In this document: piece after piece, positions 8,265 to 17,500 of the stretch
How positions within the stretch are numbered: the stretch's first letter is position 1
How the letters are laid out: the number at the start of each line of letters is the position of its first letter
NCBI RefSeq assembly: GCF_030684675.1
Contig: NZ_JAUXXZ010000059.1
Location: forward strand, 1 to 64,000
Length of the DNA stretch: 64,000 nucleotides
Reading direction: 5' to 3'
Origin: Daejeonella sp.
GTDB taxonomy: Bacteria; Bacteroidota; Bacteroidia; Sphingobacteriales; Sphingobacteriaceae
Notes under the pieces: generated by a model
What the model was told of the DNA's origin: nothing
Databases searched by the model: none
What the model saw: the letters and a program-made list of their open reading frames with translations, nothing else
Made by a program: the position numbers and the translations under genes

Positions 8265-8837
8265 ATGGAATTATATATCAAAAACATGGTATGCAACAGG
8301 TGTATCACGGCAGTTCAAAATGAGCTGTTAAAACTTGATTTGCATCCCATAGATGTTCAAATGGGTATTGTGAAGTTAGAGGAGGAGAAACTTGATGAAG
8401 AAAAACTTCTGATCCTGAATAAGCATTTGAATGCTCTTGGATTTGAGTTACTGGATAAGGGTAAGAGCAGGGTAATTGAACAGATCAAAAATCTAATTAT
8501 TGAAAAGATCTTCCACACAGAGTTTCTGGAACAAAAAGTAAACTGGTCAGGGTTTATTGCTGATAAGATATTTCATGAGTATGGTTATTTAAGCTCCTTA
8601 TTTTCTTCCGTTGAGGGTATTACTATTGAACAATACATTATTCGCCAGAAAATTGAGCGGGTTAAAGAGCTCTTGTTTTATGATGAATTGAATCTCAGTG
8701 AAATTGCCAATAAATTAGGTTACAGCAGTATTGCTCATCTATCTGCCCAGTTCAAGAAAGTAACTGGCCAAACCCCATCTCAATTTAAAAATAGCAGGTC
8801 TATGGATGGGCAAAGAAGATCAATAGACAAGGTTTAA
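8265..8837 (+). CDS. HMA-domain AraC-type transcriptional regulator
   Basis: A 190-residue regulator with an unusual make-up. Residues 1-65 resemble a heavy-metal-associated (HMA, ferredoxin-like) fold with a CxxC pair, Cys10 and Cys13 (NMVCNRC). Residues about 90-180 form an AraC HTH (EQYIIRQKIERVKELL, then LNLSEIANKLGYSS and a second helix-turn-helix ending TPSQFKN). There is no cupin sensor. A metal-binding input domain fused to AraC output, at the end of the Cus operon and just before copA, strongly suggests a Cu(I) sensor controlling both units. Tandem 21-bp-spaced half-sites before 488 and 8931 support this. It would be autoregulated if transcribed from the 488 promoter. Confidence 0.85.
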   Translation: MELYIKNMVCNRCITAVQNELLKLDLHPIDVQMGIVKLEEEKLDEEKLLILNKHLNALGFELLDKGKSRVIEQIKNLIIEKIFHTEFLEQKVNWSGFIADKIFHEYGYLSSLFSSVEGITIEQYIIRQKIERVKELLFYDELNLSEIANKLGYSSIAHLSAQFKKVTGQTPSQFKNSRSMDGQRRSIDKV

Positions 8838-8852
8838 TCTTTTTAAACACTG

Positions 8853-8913
8853 AATTCTATAACTCTTTCCAGTAATTCTGTAAAGCCTTTAGCACCTCTA
8901 TATCATAATTTTG
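8853..8913 (+). promoter_or_regulatory. copA promoter with tandem AraC half-sites
   Basis: Direct repeats AATTCTATAAC (8853-8863) and AATTCTGTAAA (8874-8884) start 21 bp apart. A perfect Bacteroidota -7 element, TAATTTTG, is at 8906-8913, so the proximal repeat begins 32 bp upstream of it. The sequence and spacing match the repeats ahead of the gene at 488. Position overlapping the expected -33 region fits an AraC activator that replaces a weak -33 box; no good TTTG is seen at the usual distance. Confidence 0.65.
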
Positions 8914-8930
8914 TATTGTAAATCAAGATT

Positions 8931-11195
8931 ATGAAGGTAAAACCAGAATCTCAAGTAAAAGAGGCTTCCAGCACAACAATCAGAGCAGTATTTCCGGTAA
9001 CAGGCATGACCTGTGCCGGATGTGCAATCAGTGTTGAATCTATGCTTAAAGCCACAGCAGGAGTAATTGATGCAGGAGTAAATTTTGCTAATAATACAGC
9101 ATGGGCAGAGTATGATACGCTGAAAACCAATCCGCTAGCTTTACAAAAAAGTATTCAATCAATTGGATATGATATAATTATCGATACTGAGAATTCAGCA
9201 GAGCTGCAGGAGGGTTTACAGCTTAAAAACTACCGGGAGCTAAAAATCCGGACGATATGGGCTTCAATTCTTGCCTTACCTGTATTTGTAATCGGGATGT
9301 TTTTCATGGACATGCCATATGGTACCTGGATCTCTATGATACTGAGTGCTCCCGTCCTGTTCTGGTTTGGCCGAAACTTCTTTATTAATGCCTGGAAGCA
9401 GGCAAAGCATGGTATGGTGAATATGGACACTTTAGTAGCTCTGAGCACCGGAATCGCTTTCATTTTTAGCGCATTTAATACGATCTACCCTGAATACTGG
9501 CATAGCAGGGGGATACATCCGCATGTATATTATGAGGCTGCTGCTGTGATTATAGCATTTATTTCTTTCGGAAAATTACTGGAAGAGAAGGCTAAGTCAA
9601 ACACGACAACAGCCATTAAAAAATTAATGGGATTACAGCCTAAAACGGTCCGGATTCTCCAGGGTGATAAGGAAGAGGAGATTCCTGTTTCACAGGTCAT
9701 GCCTGGTCAGATTATAGTCCTGAGGCCAGGGGAAAGAGTCTCAGTAGATGGCATTGCCGTTTCAGGATCATCCTATCTGGATGAAAGCATGATCAGCGGT
9801 GAACCGATCGCAGTATTGAAAGAAGTGAATGACAAATTATTTGCAGGTACAATTAATCAGAAGGGGAGTCTCCATTTTAAAGCTGAAAAAGTAGGGGCTG
9901 ATACCTTGTTAGCACATATCGTGAAAATGGTCCAATTAGCCCAGGGAAGTAAAGCTCCGGTGCAAAAGCTAGTGGATAAGATAGCGGGAATATTTGTTCC
10001 GGTAGTAATCGGTATTTCAATTCTGACATTTGCTGTCTGGATGTTAATTGGAGGAGAACAAGCATTTTCACATGCTTTACTTACATCGGTAACTGTACTT
10101 GTCATTGCTTGTCCCTGTGCTTTAGGGCTGGCAACCCCAACAGCCATTATGGTAGGGGTTGGTAAGGGTGCTGAAAATAATATCCTCATCAAGGATGCCG
10201 AAAGTCTTGAATTAGGCTATAAGGTTAATGCAGTCATTCTTGATAAGACCGGTACCATCACTGAGGGCAGGCCAGTGGTTACCGCCGTGAATTGGGCTCC
10301 TGAAATTAAGGATCAGGATCATTATTTAAAGATTCTTTTCAGCCTGGAAGTAAATTCTGAGCATCCTCTTGCTGATGCGATAATTAAGAAATTAAGAGAG
10401 GATGGAATTTCAGGTGTTCCACTGGATTCATTTGAAAGTATCACAGCCCGGGGAGTGAGAGGAATACATAATGGGATTGGATTTGTCGCCGGGAATCTTC
10501 ATTTTATGGAGGAGCAAAAGATATTTTTGACTACAGATCAGGTAAAATATGTGCAGAAAAAGCAACATGAGGCCAATACGGTAATCTATTTTGCTAATCA
10601 GGAAAAAGTACTGGCTATTATTTCTATTGCTGATAAGGTGAAGGATTCCTCAAAAGAAGCCATTCGTCAACTGCATGAAATGGGTATTGAAGTCTATATG
10701 CTTACCGGAGATAATGAGCAAACAGCATCAGCTGTAGCAAGTGAAGTGGGTATCAAAAGTTACAGGGCTGAGGTTATGCCCTCTGATAAGGCTGATTTCA
10801 TTAAACAGCTTCAGTCTGGTGGGAAGGTTGTTGCAATGGTAGGAGATGGGATCAATGATTCTCATGCCCTGGCGCAGGCAGATGTGAGTATTGCGATGGG
10901 TAAAGGTTCAGATATTGCCATGGATGTTGCCAAGATTACCCTTATCACCTCTAACTTACTGTCGATTCCCATGGCATTGAAACTTTCAAAAAGGACCGTT
11001 CAAACTATTCGCCAAAACCTGTTCTGGGCCTTTATTTATAATATTATTGGGATTCCGCTTGCGGCGGGTGTATTGTACAGCTACAATGGTTTTTTACTCG
11101 ACCCGATGATCGCTGGGGCAGCCATGGCACTCAGTTCAGTTTCTGTGGTCAGTAACAGTCTCAGATTAAAGGCTTTAAAACTCAAGTCTAATTAA
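8931..11195 (+). CDS. copA: Cu(I)-exporting P1B-type ATPase
   Basis: A 754-residue P-type ATPase that exports Cu(I)/Ag(I) from cytoplasm to periplasm. It has one N-terminal HMA domain (GMTCAGC, Cys28 and Cys31), the A-domain loop ending SGEP (289-292), the CPC metal motif in TM6 (394-396), DKTGT with phosphorylated Asp438, the SEHP motif (His478-Pro479), a TGDN hinge and GDGIND. In the last two helices, YN (FIYNIIG) and MALSS (AAMALSSVSVV) are the residues that mark the Cu(I) subgroup. It is complete and of normal length. Its own promoter lies at 8853-8913, and it is followed 27 bp later by a small HMA protein. Confidence 0.95.
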   Translation: MKVKPESQVKEASSTTIRAVFPVTGMTCAGCAISVESMLKATAGVIDAGVNFANNTAWAEYDTLKTNPLALQKSIQSIGYDIIIDTENSAELQEGLQLKNYRELKIRTIWASILALPVFVIGMFFMDMPYGTWISMILSAPVLFWFGRNFFINAWKQAKHGMVNMDTLVALSTGIAFIFSAFNTIYPEYWHSRGIHPHVYYEAAAVIIAFISFGKLLEEKAKSNTTTAIKKLMGLQPKTVRILQGDKEEEIPVSQVMPGQIIVLRPGERVSVDGIAVSGSSYLDESMISGEPIAVLKEVNDKLFAGTINQKGSLHFKAEKVGADTLLAHIVKMVQLAQGSKAPVQKLVDKIAGIFVPVVIGISILTFAVWMLIGGEQAFSHALLTSVTVLVIACPCALGLATPTAIMVGVGKGAENNILIKDAESLELGYKVNAVILDKTGTITEGRPVVTAVNWAPEIKDQDHYLKILFSLEVNSEHPLADAIIKKLREDGISGVPLDSFESITARGVRGIHNGIGFVAGNLHFMEEQKIFLTTDQVKYVQKKQHEANTVIYFANQEKVLAIISIADKVKDSSKEAIRQLHEMGIEVYMLTGDNEQTASAVASEVGIKSYRAEVMPSDKADFIKQLQSGGKVVAMVGDGINDSHALAQADVSIAMGKGSDIAMDVAKITLITSNLLSIPMALKLSKRTVQTIRQNLFWAFIYNIIGIPLAAGVLYSYNGFLLDPMIAGAAMALSSVSVVSNSLRLKALKLKSN

Positions 11196-11222
11196 ATAAA
11201 TAACATCAAAAAATCAGAAATA

Positions 11223-11429
11223 ATGGAAACAATTAAATTTAAAACGAATATCAAATGTACCGGATGTCTGGCTCAGGTCGGTCCGGCATTGAACGAGACT
11301 GCCGGTGAGAATAACTGGAAGGTAGATCTTGATTCAAGCGACAAAACATTAACTGTTGAGGGAGATCTTAAGGAAGCTGAAATAATTGCTACAGTGAATA
11401 GGGCAGGATATACAGCCGAAAGGGTCTAA
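11223..11429 (+). CDS. Small HMA-domain copper chaperone-like protein
   Basis: A 68-residue cytoplasmic protein consisting of one HMA fold with a CTGC metal motif (KCTGC, about residues 12-16) and the usual betaalphabetabetaalphabeta pattern (VDLDSSDKTLTVEG, then AGYTAERV). It is co-oriented with copA and followed directly by an intrinsic terminator. It probably delivers Cu(I) to CopA or buffers it, by analogy with CopZ/Atx1. The spacer residues (TG) differ from the common MxCxxC of CopZ, and no Met precedes the first Cys, so metal preference is less certain. Confidence 0.8.
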   Translation: METIKFKTNIKCTGCLAQVGPALNETAGENNWKVDLDSSDKTLTVEGDLKEAEIIATVNRAGYTAERV

Positions 11430-11434
11430 GTAGC

Positions 11435-11465
11435 AAAAAAAGGGTACACCAGCGTACCCTTTTTT
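11435..11465 (+). terminator. Intrinsic terminator closing the copper island
   Basis: Perfect stem GGGTAC/GTACCC (11442-11447 with 11454-11459) with loop ACCAGC. It is flanked by seven A on the left and six T on the right, so it can work in both directions. It separates the HMA gene from the convergent DUF4382 gene ending at 11484. Confidence 0.9.
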
Positions 11466-11483
11466 ATAATATCAAGATTAAAT

Positions 11484-12245
11484 TTATTGAGAAATTGTGA
11501 TCGTACCAAGATCTTTTACAGATCCAGTAACCACCGCAACATTCTCAATAGTTTTATTGATGTACGGACTTACAGGTTGAATCTCAACTTTATAAGTTCC
11601 GGCAGCTACACCAGGGAACCAAAATTTACCGGTCGCATCACTAACAGTCCCAAGAGTATCAGTTCCTGCGATCGCATAGATCTTAGGATTAGAAGCTGAG
11701 GGTGTAATGACACCTGTAATAGCTCCTGAAACAGCATTAGGAATAGCTCTGATTACAGGTTTTAAGATGTATTTGCCATTTCCAGTCTGAACAATAGATT
11801 TTGCAGCATCAAAGTCAAGCAACATAGTATAGGCAACACCTGCTTCCAGGCTTTCCTGAACTTTTAATTTTACTCCTGAACTCTGTCCGCTTGGTGTAGT
11901 CAAAGCATAGGTCACCCCATTGATCTTAACCTGATTTCCGGAATCATTTAATACAAGCCGTACTTCCTTAATATTTCCTGAAGGAATATCCTGAGAAGCA
12001 ATAAGCGTATCCTTACCCATTCTGAAATTAAGAATATTGAAAGGGGTAGAACCAACGGGCATTGTGCTTGTTCCATCAGATGTTAGAATCTGGATTTCTT
12101 TAACACTTAAATAAATAGCATCATAAGCACCGGGACTATCGGTGATCTTTACATTCATCCTGGTCATGCCCTCGTCGCTGTTCTTCTTACAGGCTGTAAA
12201 TCCCATTGCAAGGCCAATACAGCCAATGATCATTAATTTTTTCAT
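11484..12245 (-). CDS. DUF4382 lipoprotein with carboxypeptidase-regulatory-like tail
   Basis: A 253-residue predicted lipoprotein from the ATG at 12245 (MKKLMIIGCIGLAMGFTAC; lipobox GFTAC). The longer frame to 12302 adds residues that do not resemble a signal. After a short linker, residues about 27-170 fit DUF4382 (MNVKITDSPGAYDAIYLSV...), a beta-sandwich domain common in Bacteroidota surface lipoproteins. The last 80 residues (GAITGVITPSA...AAGTYKVEIQP) resemble a carboxypeptidase regulatory-like beta-domain. Function is unknown; surface binding is a guess. It is convergent with the copper island and not clearly part of it. Confidence 0.8.
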   Translation of the reverse strand: MKKLMIIGCIGLAMGFTACKKNSDEGMTRMNVKITDSPGAYDAIYLSVKEIQILTSDGTSTMPVGSTPFNILNFRMGKDTLIASQDIPSGNIKEVRLVLNDSGNQVKINGVTYALTTPSGQSSGVKLKVQESLEAGVAYTMLLDFDAAKSIVQTGNGKYILKPVIRAIPNAVSGAITGVITPSASNPKIYAIAGTDTLGTVSDATGKFWFPGVAAGTYKVEIQPVSPYINKTIENVAVVTGSVKDLGTITISQ

Positions 12246-12359
12246 AATATTTTTTCTTAGGTGTCTACTAGATGTACACTGATAAATCAATTGCCGTGCC
12301 ACTACATTTTTTGATTTGAAATAAACTGGCTTGGTTTATGTTGTATAGATCGTAACTAA

Positions 12360-12596
12360 ATGAAAATCAATATGAAAAGATTAATTAACTATGCTTCAAT
12401 CCCTTTACTAGTCATCGGGATTTTTTTAATGGGCTCTTGTACTAATAACGCTACAAAATCTGACGACTCAGAAGTTGTTGTAATGGATTCTGTTTCAAAA
12501 GATCTGGAACAAACCACTAAAGATCTTGAAGATAAAAACGCAAAGCTTGAGGCTTCCTTAGAAAAAGTTGACAAAGAATTTGAAACTGCTAAATAA
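12360..12596 (+). CDS. Small coiled-coil lipoprotein
   Basis: A 78-residue predicted lipoprotein: signal with lipobox LMGSC, then a charged tail whose last 40 residues (DLEQTTKDLEDKNAKLEASL) should form a coiled coil. An ATG at 12372 would give a slightly shorter signal and is equally plausible. It lies 8 bp before the next gene and is probably co-transcribed with it. I do not recognise a named family. By form it resembles small envelope-tethering or spacer lipoproteins, but nothing shows a specific role. Confidence 0.6.
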   Translation: MKINMKRLINYASIPLLVIGIFLMGSCTNNATKSDDSEVVVMDSVSKDLEQTTKDLEDKNAKLEASLEKVDKEFETAK

Positions 12597-12604
12597 AAGA
12601 TATC

Positions 12605-13471
12605 ATGAAAAGAAATAACATTTTAAGGATTAGTATCCTTCCATTAATTGTGCTTACAATTCTTGCTCTGGCTGATCCGCAAAAGGATAAGAATGGACAG
12701 GGTAAATCAGAAGGTAAAGAAAACGATGAGATTGGAAAAGGCAGGGTTAAAAATCAGGGAAATAATAATCAGGGACAGGATAATAAGAGGGGCAAGGATG
12801 ATGATGATCACGGAAAGGATAAAGACAATCGTGATGGTGAAAACGGAAGAGATAATGATGATAAGTACAATGGCAAGTATAATGACAATAAGGGCAATTC
12901 CGGCAAAAATAAAGATAGATCTGAAGGAGACAATTGGGAGATAAAAAAGGGAAAGGGTAATAGTAAGATGATGAATGGCAAGAGGGATATCGATATTGAC
13001 TGGGGCATTAATAATTGGGCACAGCGCAAACATCCAAAGAATCAAAAGAAAGTTAGTGTATGTCACAATCCTTCAGGAAATAATTCTGGAAATTCTGTGA
13101 CCATAAACATCTCTGAAAATGCAGTACAGGCACATTTGAACCATGGTGATATAATAGGGGATTGTTCCAATAATTATTCTGAGCGCTGGTCCCGGGAATA
13201 TATAAAATCACGTGAGATGGTTTATAATACCTATGAGCAAACCTATGAAACTATGTCTTACAGCGAATCACTTTTAAAGTACGCAATGGAAAAACTATTA
13301 GGCGTAAAAACAAATCTGAACACCAGCAGAGTAAATCTTAGTGCTCAGGAAGTTCAACGTCGTGAAGGTCTCATTCTGGATCTTCAGAATAATGTAACCG
13401 ATCTGGAAAACCAATTGGATTTAACCCGTAATAAGCTTGATTCTGATGTGAACATTATTGTTCAATTGTAA
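12605..13471 (+). CDS. Secreted low-complexity protein with CHNP...HLNHGD...C motif
   Basis: A 288-residue exported protein in three parts: signal (1-23); an extremely hydrophilic Asp/Lys/Asn/Gly-rich stretch (about 25-130) with many DN, GK and DDDDH runs; and a compact Cys/His module (VCHNPSG at 152-158, AHLNHGD at 176-182, Cys187). The module resembles the short CHxP...HLxHGDxxGxC motif found at the surface of many Bacteroidota proteins. A C-terminal coiled coil follows (about 225-285). The Cys/His set could bind a metal, and the acidic-basic stretch could bind ions; both are inference. Function is unknown. Confidence 0.65.
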   Translation: MKRNNILRISILPLIVLTILALADPQKDKNGQGKSEGKENDEIGKGRVKNQGNNNQGQDNKRGKDDDDHGKDKDNRDGENGRDNDDKYNGKYNDNKGNSGKNKDRSEGDNWEIKKGKGNSKMMNGKRDIDIDWGINNWAQRKHPKNQKKVSVCHNPSGNNSGNSVTINISENAVQAHLNHGDIIGDCSNNYSERWSREYIKSREMVYNTYEQTYETMSYSESLLKYAMEKLLGVKTNLNTSRVNLSAQEVQRREGLILDLQNNVTDLENQLDLTRNKLDSDVNIIVQL

Positions 13472-13532
13472 TAGATTTATAGACCTTATAGGTTTATACT
13501 AAACACTTTCATATCTTGTAGATTCATTAAAA

Positions 13533-14564
13533 ATGAAATCAGGATATGAAGGTGTTTTTTTATTTATATTTTTCTGCATTTCGGCCATGGGGCATTCAGC
13601 CTTACCTGAAACAATAATTCAGGGACAGCAACCAAAGCTTTCAATTGACTCCAAAGGAGTCATTCGCGTTACCTACGGGAACGGAGAAAAGATCTATTGT
13701 CTGACTTCAACAAATAATGGGATTAGTTTCTCTTCAGCAGTGCTTGTTGCTGAACTGCCCGGAATGCATTTGGGGAATACGAGAGGCCCGCAAATTGCAT
13801 CTTCCAGAAACTTTTCTTTTATCAGTGCAATGGATAAAGGAGGAAATATTCATTCTTACAGATTTAATCATTCAAAAGGAGGATGGACTCGGGTTGCAGA
13901 AATAAATGATAAAAAAGGTTCTGCTCCTGAAGGATTAATGGCTATTGCTGCTGATAAAGAGGATAATTTTTATGCAACCTGGCTGGATATCAGGGATGGG
14001 GGAAGTAATAATATTTATTATTCTTCAATCAATGGAAAATCTGTTAAATGGGATGCTAATTCCCTGGTTTATAAATCACCGGATAAGCATGTATGCGAAT
14101 GTTGTAAACCAAATATTGTACTGAACGGTAATAAGCTTGTCATTGGTTTCCGTAACTGGTTGATGGGTTCACGGGATATTTATTATTCAGTTTCATACGA
14201 TAAGGACAAATCTTTTTCAGAGGCCGCAAAATCAGGGACAGGTACATGGCAGTTAAATGCTTGCCCGATGGATGGGGGTAGTTTAGCCTTTAATTCTGAA
14301 GGAAAGGTTTCAGCAGCCTGGAGACGCAATGGGGATATATATTACTGGTCAGAAAATCAGGCGGAGTTGAAACTTGGCACAGGCCGTGATGTAAGTATGG
14401 CCCAAAAGAAGAATGAAATTTATATTGCCTGGCAGGATAAAAAGATGCTAAGTGCTATTAATTTATCGTTTAAGGATCAGATACCCTTTATTAAGCGCCA
14501 AAACCTTTTGGCCGTTTATCATCCGGTTTGTGGTGATGAGGTAATAATATACACCATCACTTAA
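13533..14564 (+). CDS. Sialidase-like beta-propeller protein with CxCC motif
   Basis: A 343-residue secreted protein with a signal peptide up to about residue 23. Repeated bladed motifs (PQIASSRNFSFISA, SAPEGLMAIAADKEDNFYATW, DIYYSVSYDKDKSF) are typical of exo-alpha-sialidase/BNR-type propellers. HVCECC (Cys188, 190, 191) and NACPMDGG (Cys244) are conspicuous and look like a conserved metal or disulfide site. No sialidase Arg triad could be confirmed, so enzymatic activity is doubtful. The last 34 codons lie antisense over the 3' end of the giant adhesin gene, a 102-bp convergent overlap. Confidence 0.65.
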   Translation: MKSGYEGVFLFIFFCISAMGHSALPETIIQGQQPKLSIDSKGVIRVTYGNGEKIYCLTSTNNGISFSSAVLVAELPGMHLGNTRGPQIASSRNFSFISAMDKGGNIHSYRFNHSKGGWTRVAEINDKKGSAPEGLMAIAADKEDNFYATWLDIRDGGSNNIYYSSINGKSVKWDANSLVYKSPDKHVCECCKPNIVLNGNKLVIGFRNWLMGSRDIYYSVSYDKDKSFSEAAKSGTGTWQLNACPMDGGSLAFNSEGKVSAAWRRNGDIYYWSENQAELKLGTGRDVSMAQKKNEIYIAWQDKKMLSAINLSFKDQIPFIKRQNLLAVYHPVCGDEVIIYTIT

Positions 14565-17500
14565 GGGAGCACTGGTATTCGAGAGCAATCCGGTATTAGC
14601 ATATCCGGAAAATACCCTGTCACTTTCATTATACCCCGGCATTCGGTAAACCTCATTCCCCCATCGATTGAAGATCAAAACCAGGTTGTCAGGAAATGAA
14701 ACTATATTCTCCACTTTAAAAAATTCGTTACCAAGTCCATCATTATTTGGGGACACCAAAGGATCGGGAAGGATATCCGGATTCAAAGGAGGATCATTTT
14801 TTGTGGTGATGGGAATTGTAGGTACAGGTGGATAGATATCATTAATAATTACTACGGCGCCGCTACCGATTCTTACCAGTGGGTCGGATGTTGATATGAT
14901 ATTGAGTATAACATCTTCATCACCTTCCTGTTCATTGTCTGTTAAAGCAGCCAGGGTGACCTTTTGAGTAGTTGAAATCTTCCCGCGTGGAATCTTGATA
15001 TCCAGGTACTGATCCAATAGTACATAATCAAGGTCTTTCTTCGCCCGGCCCTGATAGCTGAGCCTGATAGTTACATCATCCCTGAAGGGCCGCATTAATC
15101 TCGCGGATATAGCTGTTTTTTTACCCTCAGAAACATTGCTTGTTGAGGGCGTCAGACTAACAATTGTAAAAGGGATAACTTCAATAATCAGGGAGGCTGT
15201 AGCACACATTCCGGAAGTATTGCACACCCGGTAAGAGATTACTTCAATTCCCCAGAATCCAACATTTGGGGTATAGTTGAAGTTGCCATCGGGACTAAAG
15301 GTTATCGTCCCATTTTTGGCACTTGATGTAAGTGAAAAACTGATATTTTCTCCCTGACGGTCATAATCATTCAGGGCAACACTGCCTGATACAGGAATTT
15401 CTTCATCGGTTTTGAAACGATCATCTATGGCTATAGGTGGGCAGCTTCCCTGTAGCACTTCGGCAGAAACTATCAGGGAACATCCTTTAGCATCTTTTAT
15501 AACCAATTCATAGGTTCCCGGTGCAAGATTATCAATGAAATCGGTTTTAATTGGACTTCCTTTCCAAGTCAGATCATATGGTTTTGTACCCCCGGTGATT
15601 GAGGCAGAAATCATCCCATCGATTGATGTTTTACAGACCGTATTTTTTACAGTTAGTGCCGCCTTAAGGATATCAGGTTCAGATATTGGAATACTCATTG
15701 TTTCAGAACATCCATTTGCGTCAATCACCGACAGCGAATAGTTGATATTCGGGGCTAAATTCTGCAGGTTCTTTGTAGTTTCATTATTTGACCATTTATA
15801 AGTGTACGGTGAGGTACCACCAGTAACACTAATGTCAATACTGCCATCCCTGGCACCAAAGCAACTTGCATCCAACTTGGTAAAAGTAATCCTGAGAGGG
15901 ACGGATGGTTGCCTGATGGCTATAGATTCACTGTATTCACATCCCTTTGAATCTGTAATTGTCAGGGAATAAGTCCCCGCAACAAGGCCACTTATATCTT
16001 TTGTGATCTGTCCACCTTGCCATCGATAGGTGTATGGAGCTGTTCCTCCGGCTGCTGTAATTTTAATTGAACCGTTATTTCCACCAAAGCATGAAACATC
16101 TGTGCGGACGAAGCTTAATCCAAGAGGGGCTGCAGGTTGTGTAATAATATAGTCTGGAGATATTACTGTGATACACTCAGGACTAGCAGTATCCCTTACA
16201 TATAATTGATAGGTTCCCGCAAGAAGCCCGCTGAATTTTGTGCCGCTTTGCCAGTTTATTCCGCCATTTATACTGTATTCATAGGTGCCGAATCCCCCGG
16301 AAACAGATTCAACTTGAATAGATCCGGTATTCGAACCATAACAGCTGATGTTGATAAGTGAAGCACTGGCTTTTATGGCTGCCAATGGCTGAATAATTAC
16401 AGCAGTACCACTTCCTGTATTCGAGCACGAATTTGCATCAATCACTGAAGTAATTCTATAAGTTCTGGTGGAGTCTGAACTGACATTGAATGTATAGTCA
16501 CTAGTACCGATTCCACTAATGGTGTTTGAGTTTTTCCCGTCGGTATAGCTTATTGTCCAGGGAGCTTTACCGGTCAGTTTGACCCTCAATGTACTTGTTG
16601 CACCATAACAGGCATTTTTCCCTCCACTTAAGGTTGCAGTTGGAAGAGGGTTTACCATGATTGTGTATTTACTTTCAGGTCCGGTACAACCATTATTGAC
16701 CGGAATAATCGTATAGGTTACAAACTCAGGTGTTGATCCACTATTTGTTAGAAATTGAACAGGAATTTTATTAGTACCGCTACTTGTATATCCTGAAACT
16801 GTGGCCGGGGCACTTGCAGTCCAGGTGAAAGTAGTTCCTGGGATATTGGAAGTAAGTTCGACCTCTTTTGAACTGGATTGGGTACATAGCATTTGAGTCA
16901 AAGAATTACTAAGCCTGGGAAGTGGCTTCACGGTTATGATATAACTCGAAGAAGGCCCGGCACAACCGTTTAAGGTTGGAGTTACAGTAATCGATGCCTG
17001 AATTGTTGAACTTGTAGTATTAACAGCAGTAAATTCTGGTACATTTCCATTTCCGCTGGCTGCTAGTCCGATGGATGCATTTGAATTGGTCCAGGCATAA
17101 GTTACACCTGCAATATTAGCTCCGAAGGAAGATGCGGAAATCGGTGTTCCGGAGCATATCGTAAGGCTCAATGGAACAGCTACAGTGGGCTCAGGATTGA
17201 TTGTTATAGTAAAAGTATATGGTAGCCCATTACACCCATTTAAGCTTGGGATTGCAGTAATTGTTGCAGTAATTGGTGCTAAGGTATTATTTATAGCAGT
17301 AAATGCAGGTACATTGCCATTCCCGCTGGCTGCTAGTCCGATTGCCGGATTGGAATTCGTCCAGCTTATGGTGGCACCAGGTGGAGTGCTGTTAAAAATA
17401 CTTTCCGGCACCGTAACTCCTTTACAATAGTTTTGATTTTGAGGGACTACTAAGGTGGGAAGAGGATTTACTTTTATATCGAAGATTTTTGAAACACTGA

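Noticed and set aside
12707-13066. A hydrophobic 119-codon minus-strand frame
   Set aside because: It is the antisense of the charge-rich protein; complementing Asp/Lys/Asn codons yields Ile/Leu/Phe runs.
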